A stretch of 64,000 nucleotides of DNA from Marinospirillum minutulum DSM 6287 (GTDB lineage: Bacteria > Pseudomonadota > Gammaproteobacteria > Pseudomonadales > Halomonadaceae): positions 124,001 through 188,000 of the forward strand of contig NZ_AULO01000009.1 in assembly GCF_000422325.1 (NCBI RefSeq), written 5' to 3'. Every line of letters starts with the position of its first letter. The stretch's first letter is position 1. Under the pieces are notes generated by a model that was not told the DNA's origin, made no database searches, and saw nothing but the letters and a program-made list of their open reading frames with translations. The position numbers were made by a program, and so were the translations under genes. Positions 37,170-47,483 of the stretch are shown one piece after another.

Positions 37170-37754
37170 ATGGATAGTTTGAATAGTGATCTCTTTCTAG
37201 CAATCAATCAGTTAGCTGGAGAAAATGCTATTTTAGATGCCTCGGCTATTTTTATAGCTGAGGTTATGCCCTTTATCTTAATAGGGGTAATGGTTAGTTT
37301 ATGGTTTTTTGCCGATTTAAATAAAAAGCGTATCAGTTTTTTTGCTGGCTACTCGGTACTCTTAGCTTTATTGCTTAGCTACTTGATAGGGGTATTTTAT
37401 TTCCACCCACGCCCTTTTGTACTTAACCTAGGTTCTCAGCTAGTAGAACATGCAGCAGACACTTCCTTTCCTTCCGACCATACCACCTTTATTTTTGCTA
37501 TTGCATCTAGCTACCTATTTAGCAGGGAAACACTAAAACTAGGCGTGTTACTGGTTTTGTTAAGTTTTTTAGCAGGCTTGGCGAGGGTTTTTGTTGGGGT
37601 TCACTTCCCCTTTGATATAATTGGTGCTGGGCTGGTTGGGGTGGTTTCTTCGCTTAGCATTAAGTACTTAGCCAATAAAACCGACTTACTAGAAAGTTTT
37701 TTTCAGTTGTTTAGGGTTATTCAATTGCCTAAGCGATTAGTTAATAAGTGCTAG
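37170..37754 (+). CDS. PAP2-family undecaprenyl-diphosphate phosphatase (BcrC-like)
   Basis: This 194-residue membrane phosphatase of the PAP2 superfamily probably recycles undecaprenyl diphosphate to the lipid carrier for wall synthesis. Motifs: FHPRPF (Arg81-Pro82), PSDHTT (101-106) and RVFVGVHFPFDI with Arg139 and the catalytic His145. The Lys of the general KxxxxxxRP motif is replaced by Gly74, as in the BcrC-type stretch IGxxYFHPRPF. Five or six membrane helices are predicted. Another isoprenoid phosphatase role cannot be excluded. Confidence 0.82.
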   Translation: MDSLNSDLFLAINQLAGENAILDASAIFIAEVMPFILIGVMVSLWFFADLNKKRISFFAGYSVLLALLLSYLIGVFYFHPRPFVLNLGSQLVEHAADTSFPSDHTTFIFAIASSYLFSRETLKLGVLLVLLSFLAGLARVFVGVHFPFDIIGAGLVGVVSSLSIKYLANKTDLLESFFQLFRVIQLPKRLVNKC

Positions 37755-37783
37755 GCAAAAAGTAAAACCTAGCCTTATTTTAT
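37750..37783. terminator. Weak hairpin between the PAP2 gene and rnhB
   Basis: The 6-bp stem GCTAGG/CCTAGC (37750-37755 with 37768-37773) around a 12-base A-rich loop is followed by CTTATTTTAT on the plus strand. It overlaps the PAP2 stop and lies between convergent genes; on the minus strand the A-rich loop gives no good T-run. It is at best a weak plus-strand terminator. Confidence 0.4.
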
Positions 37784-38430
37784 AACACCTGTTGTTTTTC
37801 TAATGCTTCTTCTAGCTCTAACTGCTTTTTTACAGGCCCAAAGCTTTTACGGTGCTCGGCAAGTACTCCTAGCGCTTTAATTGCTGCAAAGTGTGCTCTG
37901 GTAGGATAGCCCTTGTGCTTGGCAAAACCATAATCTGGGTAGCGTTTATCTAAGGCTACTAGTTGGGCATCGCGGCTAACCTTGGCAAGAATAGAGGCTG
38001 CAGCTATAGCTGGGTGGCGAGCATCCCCTTTCACTACGGCTAAGGCAGGCAACTGTAGGCTTTTAGGTAAACGATTGCCATCGACAAGAACAAACTCTGC
38101 GGCAGTTGGTAAAGCATCTATTGCTCTTTGCATGGCTAAAAAACTGGCTTGTAAAATATTCAGCTCATCAATTTCAGCAGCACTTGCCTCTGCTACCGCC
38201 CAAGTAAGGCTTTTTTGTTTAATTTCTATTGCCAAAGCTTCGCGTTTTTTTTCGGTTAGTTTTTTTGAATCATCTAAACCAATAATGGGCTGGTTAGGGT
38301 CAAGAATAACAGCGGCTGCCACTACTGAACCAACAAGTGGTCCTCGACCCGCCTCATCAACACCTGCAAGTAGGAAGCCTTGGTAAGGTATTTCATCTGG
38401 CATTAAAGGTGCTGGAGGGTTCTTTTTCAT
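37780..38430 (-). CDS. rnhB: Ribonuclease HII
   Basis: RNase HII cuts RNA or single ribonucleotides in DNA duplexes. The 216-residue protein has the catalytic [12 protein letters not shown] (Asp25, Glu26), VDGNRLP (third Asp) and the C-terminal [13 protein letters not shown] with [12 protein letters not shown]. It is the last gene of the lpxD-fabZ-lpxA-lpxB-rnhB series, and its start overlaps the lpxB stop by four bases. Confidence 0.95.
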   Translation of the reverse strand: MKKNPPAPLMPDEIPYQGFLLAGVDEAGRGPLVGSVVAAAVILDPNQPIIGLDDSKKLTEKKREALAIEIKQKSLTWAVAEASAAEIDELNILQASFLAMQRAIDALPTAAEFVLVDGNRLPKSLQLPALAVVKGDARHPAIAAASILAKVSRDAQLVALDKRYPDYGFAKHKGYPTRAHFAAIKALGVLAEHRKSFGPVKKQLELEEALEKQQVL

Positions 38431-39569
38431 TTGCTTTGATTATTTAGCAGCTTTGCAATGGCTTGAGCAGCTTGTTTGCTTGCATTGCATTTAAGCTGTT
38501 GGTGAATAGCATAGAAGGCTTGAGTTTGTTCTGCAGCAACGGCTGGCTCATTAAGTAGCTGGTGTAGGTCTTCTGTTAACTGACTTACTTTGGCTTGGTC
38601 TTGTAAGCGCTCATGCACCAGTGTTCTTTGTGCTAATAAATTTGGTAGGCTTACCCATTTAGATTTCAGCATAAACTTGGATAACCACCAGGTTAAGGGG
38701 GCAAGCTTGTAACTAACTACCATGGGAGTTTTACAGAAAAGCGCCTCTAAAGCCACCGTACCTGAAGCAACTAAACAAACATCTGCTGCTTGTAATACTT
38801 GGTCTGCCTTGCCTTGAAGTAGCTGTAGGTCTTTAACAGGGTGTTCTGCTAACAAATGTTGAATTTCTTTATAGCGTTTAGGTGAGGCTGCAGGTAGTAA
38901 AAAAACTGCCTTGGGATGTGTTTTTTTTATTTCTTGTGCTGTTTGTAAGAACAAGGCTCCTAAGCGTGCGACTTCACCACCACGAGAACCAGGCAATAAG
39001 CCTATAACAGGCCTTTGTTGCTCTGCTAAACCTAAGGCAAGACGCGCCGCAGGCTTGTTGGGTTCCATAGGAAGGGTATCAGCAGTAGGGTGGCCTACAA
39101 AAGTAACTGGCATCTGGTGTTGGTGATAAAATTCAGCTTCAAAAGGTAGCAGTGCCAGCATTAAATCAGCACTTTGTTTAATGCCTTTAATACGACCTTG
39201 TCGCCAAGCCCAAACCGAGGGGCTAACGTAATGCACAGTTTTTATTCCCTGCGCACGCAGTTTCTTTTCTAAGCCTAAATTAAAGTCGGGTGAATCTATG
39301 CCTATCATTAAATCGGCACCCCAGGCTAAAGCATCTTGGTAGAGGTGCTTTCTAACTTTAATTAGCTTGGGTAGGTGTTTAAGAACTTCTACTACACCCA
39401 TTACTGAGAGTGTTTCTAGGGGGTAAAGGCTGGTTAACCCTTGAGCCTGCATTAGCTCTCCACCCATGCCACGAAACTCTGCTTTAGGGTAGAGGGCTTT
39501 TAATTCAGCAATTAAACCTGCACCTAGAATATCACCAGAGATTTCTCCGGCAACCAGGTAAATCTTCAA
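38427..39569 (-). CDS. lpxB: Lipid-A-disaccharide synthase
   Basis: LpxB joins UDP-diacylglucosamine and lipid X to form the lipid A disaccharide at the inner membrane face. The 380-residue glycosyltransferase (GT19) begins [18 protein letters not shown] and has [43 protein letters not shown] and [21 protein letters not shown]. It overlaps lpxA and rnhB by four bases at its two ends, so the three genes are coupled. Confidence 0.96.
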   Translation of the reverse strand: MKIYLVAGEISGDILGAGLIAELKALYPKAEFRGMGGELMQAQGLTSLYPLETLSVMGVVEVLKHLPKLIKVRKHLYQDALAWGADLMIGIDSPDFNLGLEKKLRAQGIKTVHYVSPSVWAWRQGRIKGIKQSADLMLALLPFEAEFYHQHQMPVTFVGHPTADTLPMEPNKPAARLALGLAEQQRPVIGLLPGSRGGEVARLGALFLQTAQEIKKTHPKAVFLLPAASPKRYKEIQHLLAEHPVKDLQLLQGKADQVLQAADVCLVASGTVALEALFCKTPMVVSYKLAPLTWWLSKFMLKSKWVSLPNLLAQRTLVHERLQDQAKVSQLTEDLHQLLNEPAVAAEQTQAFYAIHQQLKCNASKQAAQAIAKLLNNQSK

Positions 39570-40339
39570 CGTGTAATACCACGTGCAGAGTTTTTTATGG
39601 AGTTTAAGAAAACCTGAATTTCTGGTGAGACTTGTCCAGCTTCTAGCTGATTAATAGCATCTTGCAGGTTTAAGCCCTGACGGAAAATAACTTTATAAGC
39701 ATTGCGCAAAGCTTGTAGGGCTTCTTTTGAGAAACCACGACGCTTTAAGCCTTCGTAGTTAATGCCATGCGTTTCAGCAGGGTGACCACTCACCATGACG
39801 TAGGCGGGTATATCTTTCAAAATAATAGAGCCACCACCACACATGGCATGAGCACCTACACGGCTAAACTGATGCACAGCAGATAACCCACCAAGAATTG
39901 CATAGTCACCTAGCGTAACATGACCTGCAAGAGTAGCTTGGTTAGCCATAATGCAGTTATCACCAACAACACAATCGTGGGCAACGTGTGAGTAGGCCAT
40001 AAAAAGGTTGCCATTACCGATTTTAGTTAGGCCTAAATCTTGGGCAGTGCCTCGGTGGATAGTCACGCTTTCTCTAACAACGTTATCATCACCCATTTCT
40101 AAACGGGTTGGCTCGCCTTGGTATTTTTTATCTTGGCAGTCTTCCCCTACGCTGGCGAACTGAAAAATTCGGTTGCGCTTACCTAGAGTGCTAGGCCCTT
40201 TGATAACTACGTGAGGGCCAATAACGGAACCTTCACCAATAGTTACTTGTGGGCCGATAATTGAGTAGGGGCCTACCTCAACATCTTCTGCCAGTTGTGC
40301 TGATGGATCGATCAGCGCAGTTGGATGAATTAGACTCAA
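39566..40339 (-). CDS. lpxA: UDP-N-acetylglucosamine acyltransferase
   Basis: LpxA adds the first 3-hydroxyacyl chain in lipid A synthesis. The 257-residue protein is a left-handed beta-helix with hexapeptide repeats (residues 2-190), the catalytic His121 in SHVAHDC, and the C-terminal helical domain ([19 protein letters not shown]). The position equivalent to the E. coli length-ruler residue Gly173 cannot be judged reliably by eye, so chain length is not predicted. It overlaps fabZ and lpxB by four bases. Confidence 0.96.
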   Translation of the reverse strand: MSLIHPTALIDPSAQLAEDVEVGPYSIIGPQVTIGEGSVIGPHVVIKGPSTLGKRNRIFQFASVGEDCQDKKYQGEPTRLEMGDDNVVRESVTIHRGTAQDLGLTKIGNGNLFMAYSHVAHDCVVGDNCIMANQATLAGHVTLGDYAILGGLSAVHQFSRVGAHAMCGGGSIILKDIPAYVMVSGHPAETHGINYEGLKRRGFSKEALQALRNAYKVIFRQGLNLQDAINQLEAGQVSPEIQVFLNSIKNSARGITR

Positions 40340-40776
40340 ACTTTTTTCTCCGCGCAGGTAATGTGAGTTTCACACACGGTTTCACCATCAACGTGGGCTC
40401 TGCAAGCAAAAACCCAAATACCACGCTTTTCACGTAATACGGTAGCTTCAAGCGTTAAGCGATCGCCTGGTACTACAGGGCGTTTAAAACGTGTTTTTTC
40501 ACTACCAACAAAATAGTAGAGGTGACCATCAGCCGGTAGCTTATTCACTGTTTTAAAACCTAATACACCAGCTGCTTGAGCCATGGCTTCAATAATTAAT
40601 ACACCTGGGAAAATAGGGTGTTCTGGAAAGTGGCCTAAAAAATAAGGTTCGTTAACAGTAATGTTTTTGTAAGCAACTATGGATTTGCCTAGTTCAATTT
40701 CTACTACTCTGTCGACTAATAAAAATGGATAGCGATGGGGTAGGTACTTTTTAATTTCATTGATATCCATAACCAT
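40336..40776 (-). CDS. fabZ: 3-hydroxyacyl-ACP dehydratase FabZ
   Basis: FabZ dehydrates 3-hydroxyacyl-ACP in fatty acid elongation and so competes with LpxA for the 3-hydroxyacyl pool. The 146-residue hot-dog-fold protein has [13 protein letters not shown], the catalytic His49 in [11 protein letters not shown] and Glu63 in IEAMAQAAG. The ATG at 40776 follows GAGGTAAAG; another Met at residue 3 is also possible. It is set between lpxD and lpxA, as in most Gram-negative bacteria. Confidence 0.96.
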   Translation of the reverse strand: MVMDINEIKKYLPHRYPFLLVDRVVEIELGKSIVAYKNITVNEPYFLGHFPEHPIFPGVLIIEAMAQAAGVLGFKTVNKLPADGHLYYFVGSEKTRFKRPVVPGDRLTLEATVLREKRGIWVFACRAHVDGETVCETHITCAEKKV

Positions 40777-40846
40777 GGATCTTTACCTCTAAAGAACGCC
40801 AAAATAAGCGTTAAGTTATTTAGCCCAAAAAAGAAGGGCAGTTTAA

Positions 40847-41881
40847 TTATTCCGGACTAGAAAGCTTCCGGAGCTGAGTTTCAAGGCTTTTAACCTTTTG
40901 GTTTAGTTCTTCTAATTGTCTAAAACGTACGGCACTTTTTCGCCAGTTAGAACTAGGCAAAAGCCCCGTACCTGAAGAATAAACCCCAGGTTTGTTGACT
41001 GAGCCAGTAATCATACCCATGCCAGTTACTTGAACACCATCACAGATCTCTATATGGCCAGCAATACCGCTATTACCACCAAACATGCAATTAGCACCAA
41101 TGGTGGTAGAGCCAGCCACACCTACTTGAGCAGTAATGGCTGTATGTTCACCTACTTTAACGTTATGTGCGAGGTGAACAAGATTATCTATTTTTACATC
41201 TTTTCCTATAACGGTATTGCCAAGTGCACCACGGTCAATGGCAGTATTAGCACCTATTTCTACTTGATCAGCAATGATTAGGTTACCTAGCTGGGCTATT
41301 TTTTCCCAGTCACCGCCAGTAGGAGCAAAGCCATAACCATCACAGCCCAGAACCGCACCCGAGTGAATGATGCAATTTTTACCTATTTCTACTCGACGAT
41401 AAAGCGTTACTCTGGGGTGTAACAGGGTGTTTTCACCAATGCTGCAGCCTTCTGCTAGCACGGAATGAGCACCTATAATGACTCCCGCAGCAATTTTACA
41501 GCCTGCCTCTATAACAACATAGGGACCTAGATGCGCAGAAGGGTCTATTTCAGCGCCTTCTGCAATACTAGCTGTAGGGTGAATAACGCCAGCAGGTGGT
41601 TTTTTATCATCAAATAAATGGCTGAGTTTAGCAAAACCTAAGTAGGGGTTAGCAAGGAGCAAACTGTTGCCAGAAAACTCAGCTGCTTGGTCAGGTTTGA
41701 GTAATACCGCACCTGCTTGAGAGTTTTTAAGGTAAGGCAAAAACTTGGGGTTGCTTAAAAAGCTCACCTGAGATGAAGTAGCTTTTTCAAGACTAGCCAT
41801 CTCGGTTATCTGGTGTTCTGGGTTGCCGTGAACTTCTGCACCTAGATAAGTAGCTAGTTCACCTAAGGTAAAGGTTTTCAT
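40847..41881 (-). CDS. lpxD: UDP-3-O-acylglucosamine N-acyltransferase
   Basis: LpxD adds the second, N-linked 3-hydroxyacyl chain to UDP-acylglucosamine. The 344-residue protein has the N-terminal uridine-binding domain (FTLGELATYLGAEVHG, then EKATSSQVSFLSNPKFL), a long hexapeptide-repeat beta-helix (about 100-310) with the catalytic His region DNLVHLAHNVKVGEHT, and a C-terminal helix (RFRQLEELNQKVKSLETQLRKL) that closes the acyl site in the family. It is 8 bases after the skp stop. Confidence 0.96.
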   Translation of the reverse strand: MKTFTLGELATYLGAEVHGNPEHQITEMASLEKATSSQVSFLSNPKFLPYLKNSQAGAVLLKPDQAAEFSGNSLLLANPYLGFAKLSHLFDDKKPPAGVIHPTASIAEGAEIDPSAHLGPYVVIEAGCKIAAGVIIGAHSVLAEGCSIGENTLLHPRVTLYRRVEIGKNCIIHSGAVLGCDGYGFAPTGGDWEKIAQLGNLIIADQVEIGANTAIDRGALGNTVIGKDVKIDNLVHLAHNVKVGEHTAITAQVGVAGSTTIGANCMFGGNSGIAGHIEICDGVQVTGMGMITGSVNKPGVYSSGTGLLPSSNWRKSAVRFRQLEELNQKVKSLETQLRKLSSPE

Positions 41882-41889
41882 TAGGTAGA

Positions 41890-42411
41890 TTATTTAGCCT
41901 TGTTGAGTTTATCTGCAACAGCTCGAGTTAAATCAAACTGGGGTCTAGCAAAAGCAACTGCCTGCCTATCAAGCAGTAAGTCTACCTTGTACTCTTCAAT
42001 AACTTCATTAACCGCCGCTTCAAGACTAGGTCTATGGCGTTCAACTATTTCTTGACGCATTTCTTGTAACTGCTTTTGCAATCTTGATGCTACAAACTGG
42101 TATTCCTGCGCTTTCTGTTCAACTTGCTGGCTTACTTTACGGCGCTCATCTTCACTCATAATAGAGCTATCACGCTGTAGTCGCTCTTGTAGGCTACGCG
42201 CTTCTTCTGCTAGTTGACGCGCTCTACTCTGCTCAGCACCGAGTTGCTGATCTGCCTTTTTGAATTCTTCCTGAACCTTGGTTGACTCCATTAAAGCGCC
42301 TTGCCAGTCAAGTACAGCAATGCGAGGCGACTTTAATTCTTCAGCTGCTAAACCAAAGCTTAAGCTAAGTAGTAAGGCTAGAAATATTGTTTTTAGGCTA
42401 GTAGGTTTCAC
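41890..42411 (-). CDS. skp: Periplasmic chaperone Skp/OmpH
   Basis: Skp is a trimeric, jellyfish-shaped chaperone that carries unfolded outer-membrane proteins to the BAM complex. The 173-residue precursor starts at a GTG (42411) with AAAGGA about seven bases upstream and has a signal peptide ending LSFGLAA. The mature chain has AVLDWQGAL, long charged helices forming the coiled-coil arms (about 45-130), then NEVIEEYKVDLLLDRQAVAFA. A longer frame reaching into bamA (start 42486) would put about 25 residues before the signal peptide and is rejected. It follows bamA by 16 bases. Confidence 0.93.
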   Translation of the reverse strand: MKPTSLKTIFLALLLSLSFGLAAEELKSPRIAVLDWQGALMESTKVQEEFKKADQQLGAEQSRARQLAEEARSLQERLQRDSSIMSEDERRKVSQQVEQKAQEYQFVASRLQKQLQEMRQEIVERHRPSLEAAVNEVIEEYKVDLLLDRQAVAFARPQFDLTRAVADKLNKAK

Positions 42412-42427
42412 TGTTTTGTCCTTTGGG

Positions 42428-44803
42428 TTAGAAAGTTTGTCCAAGTGAGAATTGGAAGAACTCTGTACGGTCATTCGGTTCATCATTTAAGGGTTCAGCA
42501 ATACTAAAGGCCAGAGGGCCTATCGCCGTTAACCAAGTAAGACTAATGCCCACTGAGTAGCGGAGCTGGTCTAAATCTACGCCCTCAGTACAACTGGTAT
42601 TGCTTGCAATGCATTTGGTGGTATAAACGCTACCAGCATCAAGAAATAGACTGGTCTGCATGGAACGCTGATCTTCTATAAAAGGCAATGGAAAAATAAG
42701 TTCTGCTGAACCTTCAACCAAAACGTTGCCCCCTAGCGCACTGCTGGTTTCGCTTTGAACACCATTGAATGTTTGAGTGCTACGCTGCCCTAGGCTGTTA
42801 GAACGGTAACCACGTACCGAGCTTAAACCACCAGAGAAATAACTCTCATAAAAAGGCAACTGGCTATATTGGCTGCCCAAACCGTCACCATAACCTAAAT
42901 CTGTTTTAAACTTAAGTGACCAACTGTCAGCAAGTTTAAAATACTTTTGCCCACGGTAATTACTTTTGAAAAACTGGTAGTCAGAACCAGGCGTTGCTAC
43001 TTCTAAACTAAAACTTTGATAACTACCATTGGTGGCTAAAATGCCGCGGTTAAGAAGGTTTCTAGTCCAGCGGCCAGTTACCTTGTAATTAAAAAATTCT
43101 AAACCATAATCTTTGTCAAAAGCTCGAATATCATCTAACAAAATAATACCGTTATAGGTTTCTGCTTGTACATTAGTGTTGTCGAACCCTAAGGATAGGC
43201 TTAAACGGCTATTTCTAGAAATTGGATAGCCATAGGTAACATTAGCACCGTAGGCATCAGTAGCATAACTAGAAATACCATAGTCTTCGTCAAAATCAGT
43301 TTCACGGTAAAAGAGATTAAAACCACGAGAAACACCATCAATGGTGTAGTAGGGGTTTAGGTAAGAAAAGTTATAGCTGGTACGGAAGTCGCTTCGGTTA
43401 GCACCAAAGCTAACAATATTACCTGTACCTAAAAAGTTGTTTTGGGATAAGGCAGCACCATAAACCACACCACTAGACTGTGAATAACCAACACTGGCAG
43501 AAATTGAACCAGAGGGTTGTTCTTCCACTGTGTAGTTAACGTCTATTAAATCTGGGTTGGTGGCACTGGGTTGGTTTTCAACATTAACACTACTAAAAAA
43601 GCCGAGTCTATCTAGCTGCTCTTTAGACTGCTTGATTAAATCTGTGTTAGCCGAAGCACCTTCAAGTTGAAGCATTTCACGTCTTAACACTTCATCTTTT
43701 GTGCTTATATTGCCAGCAAAATTAATTTTACGTACATAACTACGGCGACCTGGGTCGACTAAGAAAATAAGCTTAACTTCTTTTTTATCATCATTAATAT
43801 CGGGGCGGCCATTTACTTCAGCAAAGGTATAACCTTCTATACCTAAACGACTCCGAATACCTTCACTAGAAGCAGTCATGGCACTACGTGAAAAGGTATC
43901 GCCTGCTTTTAAGAAAATATAGGGTGTCAGTTGTGGCTCTTCTAAAATCAGCTCACCTGCCAGTTCCACCTCGCTAACCTTGTATTGATCACCTTCAAAC
44001 ACATTGACGGTAATAAAAATATCTTGGCGGTTAGGGCTAATAGAAACCTGCGTGGACTCTATATTGAAACGTAAATAACCATTATCTAGGTACCAAGACC
44101 TCAAGCGCTCTAGGTCACCACTGAGTTTTTCGCGTGAATATTGATCGGCAGATGAAAAGAGAGTCCAACCTTTGGTTTCATTGAGTTCGAAGTGCTTGAG
44201 CAGTTCTTTATTTGTGTAGTTTTGATTACCTACAATATTTATACGTCGAATAGCAGCTACGCTACCTTCGTTAATTTTGATTTTAATAGCTACACGATTA
44301 CGCGGCAGTTCTTCTACTTCACTAGTAATTTTAGCGCTATAACGCCCTTGGGCATGGTACATGCGCTCAAGTTCTAGTTTGATTTGATCGAGGGTAGAGC
44401 GCTGAAAAATTTGCCCTTCTTCTAAACCAGCTTGAGACAAACCTTTGGTTAAATCTTCTGTACTTACTTTTTTGTTACCGTCAATTTCTAGCTTTTGTAA
44501 GGTGGGGCGTTCTTTTACACGCAAGACAAGTTGCTCACTGTCTTGGTAAACAGCAACGTCATCAAAAAGTCCCGTAGCAAAAAGCTGCTTACTTGCTTTA
44601 GTAATTTGTTCTAGCGTTATAGGTTCGTCGGTTTGCAAAGGTAGTTCAGAAAAAACCGTACCTGGCGAAACACGTTGCAAGCCTTCAATGCGTAAGTCTT
44701 CTATTTGAAAACTAGCTGCAACAGCTTGAGAACTTAAGCAGCCGATTAAAATTAAAGAAAAAACTAGGTATTGAATTAAAAAAATTGGATTACGAAATTT
44801 CAC
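42428..44803 (-). CDS. bamA: Outer membrane protein assembly factor BamA
   Basis: BamA is the core of the complex that inserts beta-barrel proteins into the outer membrane. The 791-residue precursor has a signal peptide (about 1-30), five POTRA domains (about 32-430; FQIEDLRIEGLQRVSPGTVF opens the first) and a 16-strand barrel (about 440-791) with the loop 6 VRGYRSNSLG motif and a C-terminal Phe. A candidate -10 TAAAAT lies about 30 bases upstream. The bamA-skp-lpxD order is conserved. Confidence 0.97.
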   Translation of the reverse strand: MKFRNPIFLIQYLVFSLILIGCLSSQAVAASFQIEDLRIEGLQRVSPGTVFSELPLQTDEPITLEQITKASKQLFATGLFDDVAVYQDSEQLVLRVKERPTLQKLEIDGNKKVSTEDLTKGLSQAGLEEGQIFQRSTLDQIKLELERMYHAQGRYSAKITSEVEELPRNRVAIKIKINEGSVAAIRRINIVGNQNYTNKELLKHFELNETKGWTLFSSADQYSREKLSGDLERLRSWYLDNGYLRFNIESTQVSISPNRQDIFITVNVFEGDQYKVSEVELAGELILEEPQLTPYIFLKAGDTFSRSAMTASSEGIRSRLGIEGYTFAEVNGRPDINDDKKEVKLIFLVDPGRRSYVRKINFAGNISTKDEVLRREMLQLEGASANTDLIKQSKEQLDRLGFFSSVNVENQPSATNPDLIDVNYTVEEQPSGSISASVGYSQSSGVVYGAALSQNNFLGTGNIVSFGANRSDFRTSYNFSYLNPYYTIDGVSRGFNLFYRETDFDEDYGISSYATDAYGANVTYGYPISRNSRLSLSLGFDNTNVQAETYNGIILLDDIRAFDKDYGLEFFNYKVTGRWTRNLLNRGILATNGSYQSFSLEVATPGSDYQFFKSNYRGQKYFKLADSWSLKFKTDLGYGDGLGSQYSQLPFYESYFSGGLSSVRGYRSNSLGQRSTQTFNGVQSETSSALGGNVLVEGSAELIFPLPFIEDQRSMQTSLFLDAGSVYTTKCIASNTSCTEGVDLDQLRYSVGISLTWLTAIGPLAFSIAEPLNDEPNDRTEFFQFSLGQTF

Positions 44804-44924
44804 GCTGTTCTGTATCCGTCTCAGTGGGGCATTTTATCTGCCAATAAAAAGCAGTTGCCAACAATAATGTAATAACCCGCGTGTAAACAAGTGCTGTAGC
44901 TTAAAATAGCCGAGTGCTTAGTTA

Positions 44925-46280
44925 CTAAAGGCGCATTAAATCAAAATAAAAAGCGAGCAACATTAAACTACCCAGCATCAACACACCCACACGCGTTGCT
45001 GCTTCTTGCACCGCTTCAGTAACGGGTTTACCTCTAATCGCTTCAACAGCATAAAAAAGCAGGTGCCCCCCATCGAGTACAGGTATAGGCAATAAGTTAA
45101 GGATACCTAAACTAATGCTGACATAGGCTAAAAAGCTAATAAAACTTTCCCAGCCAGAACGTGCTGAATCGCTGGCAACCCTAGCAATAGTAATGGGGCC
45201 TGACAAGTTGGTAGGACTAATTAACCCGGTAACCATTTTGCCAATAGAGTTGAGTGTTAACCAGCTCATTTCTACTGTTTTTTGTGAAGCACGGACTAGC
45301 GAATCTACTGGGCCAAAACGTTGTTCACGTAATAACTCCGCAGGCCATTCAGGTACTTCTACACCAGCACCAATAAAACCTACTTCACTGCCGTCGTCTT
45401 GTACACGAACGCCTGGCGTAATAGCAATCGGTAGGCGCTGCCCTTCCCTTTCTATGGTTAAATTAATTAGTTTATTAGGGTTGGCTTGTAACTCTTTTAC
45501 TAAAGCTGCCCAACTAGATATAGCAAGGTTGTTAACACCGACAACCTTATCGCCTGGCTGTAAACCAGCTGCTTGTGCAGCACTTGAAGCTTGAATGCTG
45601 CCCAAAACAGGGGCAAGCTCTGGTCGCCAAGGGCTAATACCTAAACTTCCAAAAGGATCAGGCTGCTCTTGGTTAGCTAAAAAATTAGTTAAAGTTAGGT
45701 TGAGTTCACGTTGGTAACTATCTTGCTCGTTTTGCACATTTAACGTGATATGGGTGGTTTCACCCATGCGCGAAAGTAATCCCAAGCCAACCTCTTGCCA
45801 GCTAGGTGTATTGCTACCATCAACGCTTAGAATTTCATCTCCTTGCTTTAAACCTGCTAAAGCAGCAGGCGAGCCAGACTCTACCTTGCCAACTAGAGGG
45901 GCAGGAACTTGAGTACCAATAACAAAAATAAGCCAATAGGCAAGTATAGCTAAAAGGAAGTTTGCTAGGGGGCCGGCAGCAACTATTGCAAAACGCTGCC
46001 CTACACTTTTGCGATTAAACGATTGGTCAGCCAGTTCTTCTGGTACCTTGCCTTCACGCTCATCCAGCATTTTTACATAGCCACCCAAAGGTAGCGCAGC
46101 TATGACGTATTCAGTGCCCTGTTTGTCATGCCAGCTAAACAAAGGTTTGCCAAAACCAACGGAGAAGCGCAAAACTTTTACACCACAACGACGCGCAACC
46201 CAAAAGTGACCGAACTCATGGAAGGTAATTAAAATGCCTAGAGTAATAATTAAGGCTAAAATATTGTGTATAAAATCCAT
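44925..46280 (-). CDS. rseP: Site-2 zinc metalloprotease RseP
   Basis: RseP cuts the anti-sigma factor RseA within the membrane during the sigma-E envelope stress response and also clears remnant signal peptides. The 451-residue protein has the zinc site HEFGH at residues 21-25 in the first membrane helix, two PDZ domains (about 115-190 and 210-290), and the third-helix motif NLLPIPVLDGGHLLFY with the Asp ligand near residue 405. Four membrane helices fit the family. It lies between dxr and bamA, as is usual. Confidence 0.96.
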   Translation of the reverse strand: MDFIHNILALIITLGILITFHEFGHFWVARRCGVKVLRFSVGFGKPLFSWHDKQGTEYVIAALPLGGYVKMLDEREGKVPEELADQSFNRKSVGQRFAIVAAGPLANFLLAILAYWLIFVIGTQVPAPLVGKVESGSPAALAGLKQGDEILSVDGSNTPSWQEVGLGLLSRMGETTHITLNVQNEQDSYQRELNLTLTNFLANQEQPDPFGSLGISPWRPELAPVLGSIQASSAAQAAGLQPGDKVVGVNNLAISSWAALVKELQANPNKLINLTIEREGQRLPIAITPGVRVQDDGSEVGFIGAGVEVPEWPAELLREQRFGPVDSLVRASQKTVEMSWLTLNSIGKMVTGLISPTNLSGPITIARVASDSARSGWESFISFLAYVSISLGILNLLPIPVLDGGHLLFYAVEAIRGKPVTEAVQEAATRVGVLMLGSLMLLAFYFDLMRL

Positions 46281-46304
46281 AACTAGCTTTAATTCCGCAA
46301 GAGG

Positions 46305-47483
46305 TTAGTGAAGCTTTTGAATGATGCTAACGGCCAACTGATTAGCTCGCTGGTCTTCTGACAGTAAAAATTCCAGATCGTTTGCCGCATGAATAGAACT
46401 AAGATCTAACACCTGGCTAATTACTTGAGGTATTTCTGTGAAGCGAATTCTATCCTCTAAAAAAGCCGCTACAGCAACTTCATTGGCTGCGTTAAGAAGC
46501 GCAGGGGCAGTGCCGCCAGCTTCAAAAGCTTGACGCGCTAGTTTTAAACAAGGGAAGGCAGCTTCATCGGGTTGTTCAAAAGTTAAGGCGGCTGAAGCTA
46601 TTAGATTAAGAGGATTAACACCAGCAGGTATGCGTTTAGGCCAAGCTAGGGCATGGGCTATGGGAGTACGCATATCTGGGTTACCTAGCTGTGCTAAAAC
46701 AGAGCCGTCTCGATAGCTCACCATGGAATGAATAATGCTTTGTGGGTGAACAACCACCTCTATTTGTTGTGGCTGAACATTAAACAACCAGCAGGCTTCA
46801 ATTAGCTCTAAGCCTTTGTTCATTAAAGTGGCTGAATCAACAGAAATCTTTTGACCCATAGACCAGTTAGGGTGAGCTACGGCTTGTGCTGGGGTTACTG
46901 CTTGTAAAGCTTCTTTTGACCAACCACGAAAGGGGCCACCAGAAGCAGTTAATAAAAGTTTTTCTATGCCTTGTTCAGCGAAGCTACGTTTTGCAAAGTC
47001 GGCTGGTAAGCATTGAAAAATGGCATTGTGTTCCGAGTCGATAGGTAGCAAGACTGCCTGGTGAGTTTTTACCGCATCCATAAAAAGAGCGCCCGACATA
47101 ACCAAGGCTTCTTTATTTGCGAGTAGGATACGCTTACCAGCTTTAACAGCGGCAAGCGTAGGTAGCAAGCCAGCAGCACCAACGATGGCTGCTACAACTA
47201 GGTCAACTTCAGGAGTGCTGGCTAAAATTTGCAGGCCTTCTTTACCAGCAACCACTTGGGTTTTGCATCCTGCCGCTAGTAATTGCTTTTGAAATTTAAT
47301 GGCTTCTTTTTCAGGAACGGCGGCAAGCTTGGGTTGAAATTTCTTACAGATTTCCAGTAATTCAGTTAGGCGTTGATAACCTGAAACAGCAAAAACTTCA
47401 TATTGCTCTGCGTTACGTGCAATAACATCGAGGGTTGAGTGACCTATCGAACCTGTAGCACCTAAAATTGCTATACGTATCAT
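46305..47483 (-). CDS. dxr: 1-deoxy-D-xylulose 5-phosphate reductoisomerase
   Basis: Dxr (IspC) converts DXP to MEP in the non-mevalonate isoprenoid pathway, with NADPH and a divalent metal. The 392-residue protein has the NADPH-binding [16 protein letters not shown] at the N-terminus, [10 protein letters not shown], the metal and substrate region [24 protein letters not shown], and [11 protein letters not shown]-like [15 protein letters not shown]. Its start overlaps the cdsA stop by four bases. Confidence 0.96.
   Translation of the reverse strand: MIRIAILGATGSIGHSTLDVIARNAEQYEVFAVSGYQRLTELLEICKKFQPKLAAVPEKEAIKFQKQLLAAGCKTQVVAGKEGLQILASTPEVDLVVAAIVGAAGLLPTLAAVKAGKRILLANKEALVMSGALFMDAVKTHQAVLLPIDSEHNAIFQCLPADFAKRSFAEQGIEKLLLTASGGPFRGWSKEALQAVTPAQAVAHPNWSMGQKISVDSATLMNKGLELIEACWLFNVQPQQIEVVVHPQSIIHSMVSYRDGSVLAQLGNPDMRTPIAHALAWPKRIPAGVNPLNLIASAALTFEQPDEAAFPCLKLARQAFEAGGTAPALLNAANEVAVAAFLEDRIRFTEIPQVISQVLDLSSIHAANDLEFLLSEDQRANQLAVSIIQKLH

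Noticed and set aside
42412-42486. Longer N-terminus for Skp overlapping the bamA gene
   Set aside because: It would place about 25 polar residues before a clear signal peptide; the GTG at 42411 has a better ribosome site.
44831-44861. A bamA promoter (TTGGCA and TAAAAT on the minus strand)
   Set aside because: Both boxes are good, but the spacing is 19 bp, and no sigma-E type GGAACTT/TCTGA pair could be fitted convincingly.
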